From Olsenella sp. kh2p3 (lineage in GTDB: Bacteria; Actinomycetota; Coriobacteriia; Coriobacteriales; Atopobiaceae), in the NCBI GenBank assembly GCA_900119625.1, contig FPKD01000005.1, positions 104,131 through 168,130 on the forward strand: 64,000 bases of DNA, written 5' to 3'. This document shows, piece by piece, positions 42,911-51,286 of the stretch. The translations under genes and the position numbers were made by a program. Positions within the stretch are counted from its first letter, which is position 1, and every line of letters begins with the position of its first letter. The notes below the pieces were generated by a model that did no database searches, was not told the DNA's origin, and saw nothing but the letters and a program-made list of their open reading frames with translations.

Positions 42911-44068
42911 GTGTTTCTCAATAGCTTGCTCGAAGAAAATGCCGCCCTTGCAGATGTTGCTCTGCATTTAATCGGCGAAGGCGCAATTCTTCCCGATACC
43001 TACGTGCTCGATCTAGACATGATTCGTGAGAACGCTAGCAAAATTGCTGCCGAAGCCAATACGTATGGGTTGAAGTCGTACTTCATGCTCAAACAGCTGG
43101 GAAGGAACCCCCTTGTTGCGAATTCCCTGGCGGACATGGGCTTCTGCGGTGCGGTGTGTGTCGATTATCGAGAAGCCCTAGTGATGGCTCGGGCTAACGT
43201 TCCCATTGGACACGTTGGACATCTTGTGCAACTGCCTCGCAACGCCATTGAAAGTGTGTTGAGTGCACATCCAGATGTCGTGACGGTCTATTCAGTAGAG
43301 AAGGCTGCGGAGCTTAGCGATGCCGCTGAGTCTTTGGGGATAAGACAGAAGGTCTTGCTTAGGGTGAGGGCGGAGTCAGACACTACCTACCCGGGGCAAT
43401 CGGCCGGATTCCTCCTTGCTGACTTGGAGAAGACCGTAACCCAGCTTAAGCGAATGCCTGGAATCAGGATAGCTGGTGCATGCTCTTTTCCCTGCTTCCT
43501 GTACGACAGGTCCGTTGGTGACTTCGTAAAGCAGCCGAATGCCGATACGGTTGTTGCCGCAGCGCACATGCTTAGGGACAGGGGCTATGACGAATTGCAG
43601 CTCAATATGCCTTCCGGTAACTGTGTCCATGAGCTTGGGATGGTTGCAAAAGCAGGGGGAACGCATGTTGAACCTGGTCACGGACTATCCGGGACAACTC
43701 CATATCATGCTGATCACTATGGTGCGGAGAAGCCTGCATATGTTTACGTCACGGAGGTTAGCCATAATGCGGACAACAAATCGTATTGCTATGGAGGCGG
43801 GTATTACCGCCGTGGTCACTTGGTGCATGCAGCTGTCGGGAACAGCCTAGAATCTGCACAATTATGCAACGTGTCGCCTCTCTCAGACGAGTGCATTGAT
43901 TATCACCTGGAGCTTGAAGGCAGTTTTTCTGTAAGTACGAGTGTCCTCATGTGTTTTCGGACGCAGATGTTTGTGACCAGAAGCTCTATAGCCGTTGTAG
44001 AGGGCATCCAGCACGGGAAGCCGGAACTACTAGGAATCTGGTCTCCGCTAGGCGACAGAATTGCTTGA
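42911..44068 (+). CDS. yhfX: YhfX-type PLP-dependent racemase-like protein
   Basis: A 385-residue protein with the alanine-racemase N-terminal TIM barrel. The PLP lysine is probably the one in KSYFMLKQLGRNP. CVDYREALVMARA, VGHLVQLPRNAIESVL and LNMPSGNCVHELGMV further support YhfX. The C-terminal part (SYCYGGGYYRRGHLVH) resembles the second domain of fold-type III enzymes. Members are thought to act on amino acids, but the substrate of YhfX is not known to me. I choose GTG 42911, as AAGGAGAG lies 5-6 bases before it; a GTG at 42890 is in frame but lacks such a site. Confidence 0.85.
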   Translation: MFLNSLLEENAALADVALHLIGEGAILPDTYVLDLDMIRENASKIAAEANTYGLKSYFMLKQLGRNPLVANSLADMGFCGAVCVDYREALVMARANVPIGHVGHLVQLPRNAIESVLSAHPDVVTVYSVEKAAELSDAAESLGIRQKVLLRVRAESDTTYPGQSAGFLLADLEKTVTQLKRMPGIRIAGACSFPCFLYDRSVGDFVKQPNADTVVAAAHMLRDRGYDELQLNMPSGNCVHELGMVAKAGGTHVEPGHGLSGTTPYHADHYGAEKPAYVYVTEVSHNADNKSYCYGGGYYRRGHLVHAAVGNSLESAQLCNVSPLSDECIDYHLELEGSFSVSTSVLMCFRTQMFVTRSSIAVVEGIQHGKPELLGIWSPLGDRIA

Positions 44069-44103
44069 TACAAAGGTGCTCATGTCCAGCACGGGAGATG
44101 CTC

Positions 44104-45315
44104 ATGGGAAACTTCGTCGTTATCGTTCTCGATGGCTTTGGCATTGGCCAAATGCCAGATGTCCCTGATGTTCGTCCTCTGGACGTAGGGGCAAATACAT
44201 GTAAGCGCATCTTCGAAGTTGTTCCGGACTTGGTGCTGCCAAATCTGCAAAGGCTGGGCCTTGCTAATGCGCTTGGCATGGAATTCAACAGACTCAGATT
44301 CAGCGAAAACGCAACGTACGGACGATGTGCGCTTATGCATTACGGGGCAGATACTTTCTATGGGCATCAGGAAATTATGGGTACCAAGCCATGCAGGCCA
44401 ACGGCGGAAATGATCCAACCTTACTTGGAATCCATTACTCGTGAACTTTCAAACAATGGCTTTTCGACACGTCCTTACTACGTTGACGACGGGAGAAGTC
44501 TGCTAGTCGTAAACGATGCAGTGACAGTGGCAGATAACGTAGAGTGCGATCCGGGACAGGCGTGGAACGTAACGGGTGCACTGGATGACATCAGCTTTGA
44601 GGACGAGCTGAAAATCGGAAAAATAGTCCGACGCCTATCGACAGTTGCAAGAGTAATTGTATTTGGTGGACATGGGGTTCATCTCAATAACCTGCTGAAC
44701 GCAGTAGAGGTTCATGGGGATTATGTTGGCGTAAATGCACCGAAGTCCGGCGTATATCTCCATGACTACCATTGCATCCACATGGGCTATGGGATTAACG
44801 AAATGAGACAAGTCCCGTTTATTTTGGGTAGCCACAACATTGGCGTACATCTGCTCGGAAAGGTTGCCGATGTATGTGCAAATAGTTTTGGCGAAAGCGA
44901 ATCCATCGTTGATACTGAAACCGTGTTGTCTCGTACGAACGAGGTTCTCCTCAACTCAAGCGATTCATTTATCTGCGCAAACGTTCAAGAGACCGATTTG
45001 TGCGGCCATAGACAAGATGCCCAGGCATATGCTGATATCCTTCGGATAGCTGATGGAGGGATTGGCAGAATAATCAGCAACATAAGGCATGGGGACATAT
45101 TGATTGTTATGGCCGACCATGGAAACGATCCTACGATTGGTCATTCTCGCCATACACGAGAATACGTCCCACTGCTTATTGAGCATTCTGGAAACTATCT
45201 AGGGGACATAGGTATCCGTCAGACCGAATCGGATGTTGCCGCTACGGTTGCAGAATATTTCGGAGTGCCCTCTCCCGAGAACGGCTCGAGTTTCTTGAAG
45301 TTGTTGTACAGGTAG
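44104..45315 (+). CDS. yhfW: YhfW-type metalloenzyme (phosphopentomutase-like)
   Basis: A 403-residue protein of the alkaline-phosphatase superfamily, close to phosphopentomutase in layout. It has FVVIVLDGFGIGQMPDVPD with the metal-binding Asp, ALMHYGADTFYGHQEIMGTK in the usual phosphopentomutase position, and MADHGNDPTIGHSRHTRE with the last metal ligands. The YhfW group lies in the yhf cluster and is distinct from DeoB; its substrate is unknown, probably a phosphorylated compound. ATG 44104 has GGGAG 6 bases upstream. It is the last gene of the cluster. Confidence 0.85.
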   Translation: MGNFVVIVLDGFGIGQMPDVPDVRPLDVGANTCKRIFEVVPDLVLPNLQRLGLANALGMEFNRLRFSENATYGRCALMHYGADTFYGHQEIMGTKPCRPTAEMIQPYLESITRELSNNGFSTRPYYVDDGRSLLVVNDAVTVADNVECDPGQAWNVTGALDDISFEDELKIGKIVRRLSTVARVIVFGGHGVHLNNLLNAVEVHGDYVGVNAPKSGVYLHDYHCIHMGYGINEMRQVPFILGSHNIGVHLLGKVADVCANSFGESESIVDTETVLSRTNEVLLNSSDSFICANVQETDLCGHRQDAQAYADILRIADGGIGRIISNIRHGDILIVMADHGNDPTIGHSRHTREYVPLLIEHSGNYLGDIGIRQTESDVAATVAEYFGVPSPENGSSFLKLLYR

Positions 45316-45562
45316 AGAAGCGGCAGATAGTTTGAGACAGGCGGATCCTCGTCCTTCCGAATCCCTGCCCTTCGTTACCCTTCACCCTATCCTATGCGGT
45401 CTCCGCTATGCCGCTGAAGTACCACGTTGACGGGATCGCGTAGCCCAGTGTTAGCGGCGGGAAAGTTTAGCCACATCCAGTCGGACGATAATCGCCAATC
45501 CCGGTCAGCCGATTTTGGCCAATGCGCCGGCAGCCGGTTGCCTAACTTATGCTTTTGCTACA
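45316..45562. other. Region between yhfW and istB, probable IS21 right end
   Basis: About 250 bases without a gene. Near 45,460-45,540 lie words such as CGATAATCGCCAATCCC and GATTTTGGCCAATGCGCC, which suggest the multiple short repeats of an IS21 end; the exact terminus is not clear. Confidence 0.4.
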
Positions 45563-46381
45563 TCACTTGGGCTGCATCCCCCTGACCTTCGTCGCCTGCG
45601 GAACCGCCTCGACCGAGTAGGTGTCGAGCCCGCGGCCGCGGTAGCTCGGGCCGCGCATCATGAAGACGGAGGCCTTGTCGAACACCCTGTCGAGCGCGCA
45701 GAGCAGGGCCTCGTCCCCCGTGAAGAACTCGTCCCAGGAGCTTGGCGCCACGTTGCTCGTGAGGATCATGGTGTTGGGGCCCTCCTTTTCGTAGCGGCGG
45801 TCGATCACGTCGAAGAAGAGGTCGGTGCATGCCCTGTCGAAAACGCATCTCCCAACCTCGTCCACGATCAGGCAGGACGGCTTTACCAGCGTCGCCACCG
45901 TGCGCTGGGCGCTCCCGCGCTCCGCCGCCCTCTGGAACCTGTCCCTGAGCTCGTTGGCCTTCACGTAGTAGGTCTTGAGACCCCGCATGCAGCACTCGCG
46001 CCCGTACGCCTGTGCGAGGTGCGTCTTGCCTATGCCGCCCGGGCCTATGAACGCGACGTTGCGGCGCGCGTAGAGGTCGGCGAGCGCGGGCAGCTTCGCC
46101 AGCGCCCCCGCGTCGCGGCCCTGTATCCTCGAGAAGTCGAATCCGTCGAAGGTCTTGGGCTCCCTCCTCGGCAGCCTGGAGAGCCTCAGCAGCGTCTCTA
46201 TCGACGCACGTCTCCTCTTCTCCGCAAGGTAGTCGAACGTGACGGCAAGCGCGCCGAGCTCCGCGTCCCCCATGTCGTGGTCGGACGCCAGCGTGGCGAC
46301 CTCGGCTGCCGTGAGCTGGAGCCCAAGCTTCGCTGCGGCCTCGCTGGCGAGCGCGTAGGGGCTCCTCTCCCTCTCTTCCAT
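45563..46381 (-). CDS. istB: IS21 helper ATPase IstB
   Basis: An AAA+ ATPase of 272 residues that assists target capture by IstA. It has the IstB Walker A GPGGIGKTHLAQAYG at about residues 116-130, Walker B CLIVDEVGR, the typical FFDVIDRRYEKEGPNTMILT and SNVAPSSWDEFF. The helical N-terminal domain contains RASIETLLRLSRLPRREPK and TFDGFDFSRI. The length fits the family. Its ATG overlaps the istA stop as ATGA, so it depends on istA translation. Confidence 0.93.
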   Translation of the reverse strand: MEERERSPYALASEAAAKLGLQLTAAEVATLASDHDMGDAELGALAVTFDYLAEKRRRASIETLLRLSRLPRREPKTFDGFDFSRIQGRDAGALAKLPALADLYARRNVAFIGPGGIGKTHLAQAYGRECCMRGLKTYYVKANELRDRFQRAAERGSAQRTVATLVKPSCLIVDEVGRCVFDRACTDLFFDVIDRRYEKEGPNTMILTSNVAPSSWDEFFTGDEALLCALDRVFDKASVFMMRGPSYRGRGLDTYSVEAVPQATKVRGMQPK

Positions 46382-47685
46382 CAGGCCCGCCTCCCGAAGT
46401 CGAACTTGGCGAAGGCGGGCTTGCCTGTCGAGAGCTCCACCTGGGCGATAGGCGTGGTGACCGGCTGGCTTGGCAGCTCCTCCGGCTGGGCGTCGGCCCA
46501 CTGGCCCTCGCACCAGGAGTCCCGCCGGTCCCAGGTGACGGCGTGGGCGACGAGCTCGCGGGAGAGGTCGTCGCTGTATATGTGCAGGTACCTGCCCTCG
46601 CGGCTCACTCGGCAGTCGCGCCGCTCGTACCACCACGGCACGCCGAACCTGCGGCCCTCGTAGCTGACGAAGCCGTCGAAGGTTATCCTCCTGCGGGGGC
46701 AGAGCCAGAGCGCGACCTCCTCGGTCACCACGAGCTCGCGGGCGGCGGCGCGGCAGGCAGCCTCGTGCTCCTCCGCCGGCACGCAGGCGACGGCGCGCCG
46801 CCACCTTCCGGCCTGCTCCGCGCACCACAGGGCCGCGTCCTCGTTGAGGGCGGTGATGTCGGCGAGGTCCCTGCCCGCGAGGAAGTTGTCCTTCACGAAC
46901 CTGATCAGCCGCTCGACCTTGCCCTTGGTGAGGGGGTGACGCGGCTTGCAGAGCCTGGTGCGGAAGCCGACGCACCCCATGAACTCCGCGTAGTCGCGCT
47001 GCCAGACGGGCCTGCCGTCGAGGTCGCGGCGCACGACGACGGACTTCATGTTGTCCGTGAGGACCTCGTCGGGGACCCCCATGGTCATGAAGGCGTGGAC
47101 CATCCCTATGAGCAGGTTCTCCTGGCGCGCGTTGGGGAAGAACTCGACGTACGAGCTGCCGCAGTGGTGGCAGACCATCGCGAAGCACGCGATCCTGCTC
47201 TCGGCGACGCCCGGGCCGACGACCGTGACGAAGCCCCAGTCCATCTGGTACGCCTCGCCCGGCCCGGTCCTGAAGCGCTGCCCGCGGCTCCCCTGCGGCG
47301 CGACCGTCCTTCTCCTTGCGGGGACCAGGTCCATGTGGGCGGCGACGTAAGCCTTCACGCTCGTGAGACCGCCATGATATCCCTGGCCGACCAGCCTCTC
47401 GTAGATCGCCTGCGAGTTGGTGACGCCCTTCCCGAGCAGATCGTCCACAAGGCCGGTGTGCCCGGTGAGCACGGTGGTCTCGGCCTTCCGGCCGCTGTTG
47501 CCGTGCGGAAGCACCCTGAAGCCGTGGGCCTTGATGGTCCTGGCCGTCGACCTCGTCAGCCCGGTCCTGCGACAGAAGTCGGCCAGGTTGCACGTCTGCG
47601 GCTCGAAGCCTTCGCCCTCCTCGGCCGCCATCTCCTCCAGTGCCTTGTCTATAATCTCCTGTAGGTCATCGCGTCTCTCGTTCAC
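46381..47685 (-). CDS. istA: IS21 transposase IstA
   Basis: The 434-residue DDE transposase of the element. An N-terminal HTH (NLADFCRRTGLTRSTARTIK) is followed by the catalytic core starting with the Asp in YQMDWGFVTVVG. The core continues with the second Asp in DEVLTDNMKSVVVR and the glutamate region CKPRHPLTKGKVERLIRFVK. A beta-barrel-like C-terminal part has TFDGFVSYEGRRFGVPWWYE. It looks intact. The start ATG at 47685 has AGGAGG at 47694-47699 on the minus strand. Confidence 0.92.
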   Translation of the reverse strand: MNERRDDLQEIIDKALEEMAAEEGEGFEPQTCNLADFCRRTGLTRSTARTIKAHGFRVLPHGNSGRKAETTVLTGHTGLVDDLLGKGVTNSQAIYERLVGQGYHGGLTSVKAYVAAHMDLVPARRRTVAPQGSRGQRFRTGPGEAYQMDWGFVTVVGPGVAESRIACFAMVCHHCGSSYVEFFPNARQENLLIGMVHAFMTMGVPDEVLTDNMKSVVVRRDLDGRPVWQRDYAEFMGCVGFRTRLCKPRHPLTKGKVERLIRFVKDNFLAGRDLADITALNEDAALWCAEQAGRWRRAVACVPAEEHEAACRAAARELVVTEEVALWLCPRRRITFDGFVSYEGRRFGVPWWYERRDCRVSREGRYLHIYSDDLSRELVAHAVTWDRRDSWCEGQWADAQPEELPSQPVTTPIAQVELSTGKPAFAKFDFGRRA

Positions 47686-47711
47686 CTCGATAGTCCTCCT
47701 AACGCCGGCGC

Positions 47712-47800
47712 TGTGTTTGATAGCGTCTTATTTGCGGGTTTGAGCGTTGGAAAGTTTCGGGTCTGAGCACGAAAAAAATGCTGGTTCGTGCATGGGCACG
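47712..47800. repeat. Sequence shared with 56447-56530 (IS end)
   Basis: TGTTTGATAGCGTC...TTGCGGGTTTGAGCG...GTTTCGGGTCTGAGCACG is closely similar to the stretch upstream of the IS30 remnant. It lies between istA and the plus-strand IS21 fragment and is probably a terminal region of an IS21-type element. Confidence 0.6.
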
Positions 47801-47869
47801 CCGACCATCCCGCGATTGGCCCAACATGTCGTTGCTTCGGTCTGCGACGTGAGGAGGGCCAGAGGGGAA

Positions 47870-48063
47870 ATGATCGGCGTGGACAAGATAGGGGACATGC
47901 GCAGGAGGGCGCGGCGTGGCGAGCCGATTGCGGCGATCGCGAGGGCGGTCGGCGTGTCGGAGCCCACTGCGAGGAAGTACGCCAGGATGGACGACCTGTC
48001 GCCCGAGCCCCCGAGGAGGAGGAAGCCCGAGAGCGAGGTGCTCGCCCCCTGCGAGGGGATAAC
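47870..48063 (+). pseudogene. N-terminal fragment of a second IS21 transposase
   Basis: About 65 codons from ATG 47870 encode MIGVDKIGDMRRRARRGEPI and AAIARAVGVSEPTARKYARM, the HTH start of an IstA of a different subgroup from the intact copy, in opposite orientation. The frame soon loses similarity and is replaced by an IS3 scrap. Confidence 0.7.
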
Positions 48064-48116
48064 AGGTCTTGGCCCGGTGACCGTCTGCGTCACTTCTTAG
48101 TGAACATCAACACAGG

Positions 48117-48300
48117 GAGTACGGCCTCACCCGCTCGATGTCCAGGAAGGGCAGGTGCGCGGACAACGCTGCGATGGAGGGGTTCTTCGGGAGGCTGGAG
48201 AACGAGCTCTTCCACGGCAGGGGCTGGTCGGGGGTCTCGGCGGAGGAGCTCGCGCGGAGGCTGGACCGGTGGATGAGGTGGTACCGCTCGGGCAGGCAGT
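48117..48300 (+). pseudogene. C-terminal fragment of an IS3-family transposase
   Basis: REYGLTRSMSRKGRCADNAA, MEGFFGRLENELFHGRGW and ARRLDRWMRWYRSGRQ match the end of the integrase core of IS3-family OrfB, including the catalytic Glu in the MEGFFGRLENE block. The upstream part is gone. Confidence 0.75.
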
Positions 48301-48419
48301 GTGGCCGGTCGGCTATTGGCAAAGTGTGAAACAAATTCATCATTTTTTACTAAGCGGACTGTGTGAACTGTATTCTCTCGTGTGTACCCATTTCAATTTC
48401 TTGTCTTTAGGCGGTATGC

Positions 48420-49316
48420 ATGAAGGGGCTCTTGCATCGTCTGATTGAATTCGCTCCTCGGGCTACGGCTTCCGAGCGTATCCTCATTGATTGGTTTCAG
48501 ACCCACGATCGCTCGTGTGTAAGGATGTCGGCCCGCAGTATTGCGGCAGCTTCTGGCGTTTCCTCCTCGACTTTGGTTCGCCTTGTTAGAAAGCTTGGCT
48601 TTGAGGGTCTCAGGGACTTCCAGCTTGCCCTCATGGCCGATATTGCCTCCTCAGACACCTCTTCCGAGATTCGTTCAAATGGGGTTTCTTCCGGTGATTC
48701 CACGCAGGACATTATTGACAAGGTTACCAACACGAATGCAACCTCCCTCTCGTTGACTCGCGCCATGCTCGACCCCCAAACCATTGATGCCGTTGTAGGA
48801 TGCATGGGCTCGGCTAAACGCATTGCATTATTTGGTGCCGGCGCCTCTCTGTTGGTAGCCCAAGATTTGCAGTTGAAACTCCTTCGCATTGATCTTCCTT
48901 GCATTCTGTGTGAAGACTTTCATTCTCAGGTCGTGTATGCCCGCAATCTTACCGAGCGAGATTTGGCCATCTTCGTCAGCTATTCGGGGTCAACTTCTGA
49001 GATTGTTTCATGTGCGAGGTTTGCCCGTGAACATCAATGTAAGATTGTTGCAATTACTTGTGGCTCCTTCGATTCGCCACTCTCCAAGCTCTCTGACTAC
49101 GTTCTTGGCGTTGCCGCATCGGAACTTCTTGTGAGAGCCGGCGCCATGTCTTCGAGAATCGCGCAGCTTGATATAGCTGACATTCTCTTCGCCACGTATG
49201 TCAGCCGTAACTATGAAGCCTGCATGAGACATCTTTCAACTACCCTCATTCGTAAGCCTGGCACTGCCGGATTGGTCAAGAGCTCGTCACGCAGAAAGGC
49301 GGATTCTCATGGTTGA
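48420..49316 (+). CDS. MurR/RpiR family transcriptional regulator
   Basis: A 298-residue DNA-binding regulator: an N-terminal RpiR helix-turn-helix (MSARSIAAASGVSSSTLVRL, then VRKLGFEGLRDFQLAL) and a C-terminal SIS sugar-phosphate-binding domain (RIALFGAGASLLVAQDLQLK, then FVSYSGSTSEIVSCARFARE). In MurR the ligand is N-acetylmuramic acid 6-phosphate. Its frame overlaps the murQ start by eight bases, which supports that ligand here. It probably represses its own operon until the ligand appears. ATG 48420 has a modest AGGCGG site. Confidence 0.9.
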   Translation: MKGLLHRLIEFAPRATASERILIDWFQTHDRSCVRMSARSIAAASGVSSSTLVRLVRKLGFEGLRDFQLALMADIASSDTSSEIRSNGVSSGDSTQDIIDKVTNTNATSLSLTRAMLDPQTIDAVVGCMGSAKRIALFGAGASLLVAQDLQLKLLRIDLPCILCEDFHSQVVYARNLTERDLAIFVSYSGSTSEIVSCARFAREHQCKIVAITCGSFDSPLSKLSDYVLGVAASELLVRAGAMSSRIAQLDIADILFATYVSRNYEACMRHLSTTLIRKPGTAGLVKSSSRRKADSHG

Positions 49317-50202
49317 TCTCTCATCTCTCGCAACCGAGGCAAGAAACCCTAGGACGATGAACTTGGATCAGATGACTCCTCAAGAGATTGTGGACGTTAT
49401 GAACTCCGAGGATGCGAATGTAGTTGCCGCGGTTCACTCTCAGAGGCAAAGTATTTCCTTGGCAGTTTCATGGGCTGCTGAGGCCCTTCGTGCCGGTGGT
49501 CGGATTCTTTACGTTGGGGCTGGGACCTCGGGACGCTTGGGTGTTCTCGATGCGGTTGAGTGCCCTCCCACCTTTGGCGTCTCTCCAAATGTCATTATGG
49601 CCCTTATCGCTGGTGGTAACGGTGCCTTCGTTAAGGCAAAAGAGGGTTCGGAGGACAGCATCGAGCTTGGTGCGGAGGACCTCCGCAACCTCTCGCTATG
49701 CAGCGAGGACTTTGTCATTGGCCTTGCGGCGAGCGGACGCACGCCCTACGTGATCGGCGCTCTTCGCTACGCACGCGAGGTTGGTGCACGCACAGCCGCC
49801 ATTGCCTGCAATGCTAATTCGGCCATTGGCGGCGAGGCGGAACTTGCCATCGAGCCGGTGACGGGCCCGGAGGTGCTCACGGGCTCAACCCGGCTCAAGG
49901 CTGGTACGGCCGAGAAGATGATACTCAACATGATTTCTACTGGTGCTATGGCGCTTAATGGCAAGGTTTACGAAAACCTCATGGTAGATGTGAAGCAATC
50001 CAACGAGAAGCTTGTCCAGCGAGCCCAGAACATCACGATGGCAGCCACGGGATGCAACCGTGAGCAGGCTGTAAGAGCGCTGGAGGATTCGCATGGATCC
50101 GCAAAAGTGGCCATCGTGATGCTGCTTGCGGGGGTCGATGCCGCCGAGGCACGTGCGAGACTCCAGGAGGCAAACGGTTACGTGCGCGCAGCCGTGGGAT
50201 AG
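49309..50202 (+). CDS. murQ: N-acetylmuramic acid 6-phosphate etherase
   Basis: Cleaves the lactyl ether of MurNAc-6-phosphate to give GlcNAc-6-phosphate and lactate, for recovery of peptidoglycan fragments. The 297-residue protein starts with LATEARNPRTMNLDQMTPQE and continues with GGRILYVGAGTSGRLGVLDA, VECPPTFGVSPNVI with the catalytic Glu, and AKEGSEDSIELGAEDL with the second. Then come GLAASGRTPYVIGALRYARE and TGSTRLKAGTAEKMILNMIS. All the expected parts are present. It overlaps the regulator gene upstream. A PTS for uptake follows in the same direction. Confidence 0.96.
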   Translation: MVDLSSLATEARNPRTMNLDQMTPQEIVDVMNSEDANVVAAVHSQRQSISLAVSWAAEALRAGGRILYVGAGTSGRLGVLDAVECPPTFGVSPNVIMALIAGGNGAFVKAKEGSEDSIELGAEDLRNLSLCSEDFVIGLAASGRTPYVIGALRYAREVGARTAAIACNANSAIGGEAELAIEPVTGPEVLTGSTRLKAGTAEKMILNMISTGAMALNGKVYENLMVDVKQSNEKLVQRAQNITMAATGCNREQAVRALEDSHGSAKVAIVMLLAGVDAAEARARLQEANGYVRAAVG

Positions 50203-50300
50203 CACCGCTGCTCCACCGCTGACCTTTTTTGCTAGACCATTCGCGCAATCTGTGCATGTCCACGCAATTTGGAAAGAGGTGGTTTCTTATACTTCAAAAA

Positions 50301-50316
50301 GCTAACATGCTAACAT
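50301..50316 (+). promoter_or_regulatory. Tandem GCTAACAT repeat before the acetyltransferase gene
   Basis: GCTAACAT occurs twice without a gap in the 145-base gap after murQ. It may be an operator for the local MurR-like or GntR-like regulator. Confidence 0.3.
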
Positions 50317-50347
50317 TCAAACTTTACGTAAGAGAGGAGAGGTATCC

Positions 50348-51286
50348 ATGGTTATTGAAAACTATTCTCAGAAATTTGAGTCCCAGACTATCGACCTCTG
50401 GAATCGGTGCTGCACCTTTGATCCGATTGACGTTTGGAAGTTTCGTCGACAGGCTCTATTCGATGATAACTTCGATCCGTCGTTGGCTTGGATAGCCCGA
50501 GAGGGAGACAAGCTCCTCGCCTTTGCGTATGGGACAAAGAGGAGATTCCCGTATCTTGAGCGCGGTCTGGAGCCAGAGCGCGGTTGGATCAATGTGATCT
50601 TCGTTGATCCAGCGGAGCGTGGACAGGGCATCGGGGGCAGTCTCCTAGAGCGGATTGAGGGACAACTCTCCGAGATGGGGGCAAAGAACGTCACGCTCGG
50701 TGCATACTCGCCCAGCTACTTCTTTGCGGGGATTGATTCGGATAACTACCCAGAGGCAGTGTCATTCTTCGAGGCACATGGCTACAAGGGTGGAGACAAG
50801 CACTACTCCATGGGTAAGAACCTGCATGGCTTTAGGGTCCCAGAGTGCACAAGAGAGAAGCGGGCACAACTTGAGAAGATCGGGTATCGCTTTGTGCCCT
50901 TCAACTACTCTTACGCTCTGGAGACCCTTGATTTTCTCCACCGCGAGCTGGGCGCCGGTTGGAAGCGTAATGCGCTTATCAGCATGAGGGAGGGAACGGC
51001 AGAGGACAGGATGCTTCTTGTGCTCGATCCTACCGAGTCTATCTGTGGGTGGTGTATGCGAGGGATTGACGGCAATGAGATGCGCTTCGGTCCCGTCGGC
51101 ATCGCCGAGAAGGAGCGCAATCGGGGTCTCGGATCGGTCCTGCTCGACCTCTATTGCTTCGAGATGGCTCGACGCGGCATCTACCGCATGTACTTCATTA
51201 CTACCGATGAGGCTGGAAGGCGCTATTACGCCCGTCACGGACTCGAGGTCATTCGTAGCTTTACCGACTACAGGAAGGACTTGTAA
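50348..51286 (+). CDS. Tandem GNAT acetyltransferase
   Basis: A 312-residue protein with two GNAT domains. The first has INVIFVDPAERGQGIGGSLL with the acetyl-CoA loop RGQGIG and ends near LGAYSPSYFFAGI. The second has GPVGIAEKERNRGLGSVLLD with RNRGLG and ends YYARHGLEVIRSF. Two-domain GNATs modify amines of small molecules; beside MurQ, a deacetylase and a PTS the likely target is an amino sugar, which is inference. The PIG-L-like deacetylase starts at the last base of this stop codon, so the two are translated together. ATG 50348 follows GAGAGGAGAGG. Confidence 0.88.
   Translation: MVIENYSQKFESQTIDLWNRCCTFDPIDVWKFRRQALFDDNFDPSLAWIAREGDKLLAFAYGTKRRFPYLERGLEPERGWINVIFVDPAERGQGIGGSLLERIEGQLSEMGAKNVTLGAYSPSYFFAGIDSDNYPEAVSFFEAHGYKGGDKHYSMGKNLHGFRVPECTREKRAQLEKIGYRFVPFNYSYALETLDFLHRELGAGWKRNALISMREGTAEDRMLLVLDPTESICGWCMRGIDGNEMRFGPVGIAEKERNRGLGSVLLDLYCFEMARRGIYRMYFITTDEAGRRYYARHGLEVIRSFTDYRKDL

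Larger units (their letters stand above)
45563..47685 (-). mobile_element. IS21-family insertion sequence
   Basis: The pair istA-istB on the minus strand, overlapping by four bases (ATGA), forms a complete-looking IS21 element. Both proteins appear intact. The terminal repeats lie outside the coding span given here and were not placed exactly. Confidence 0.88.

Noticed and set aside
44104..45315. Ordinary phosphopentomutase DeoB
   Set aside because: The gene context (YhfZ, YhfY, YhfU, YhfT, YhfX) and sequence divergence fit the YhfW group better than nucleoside catabolism.
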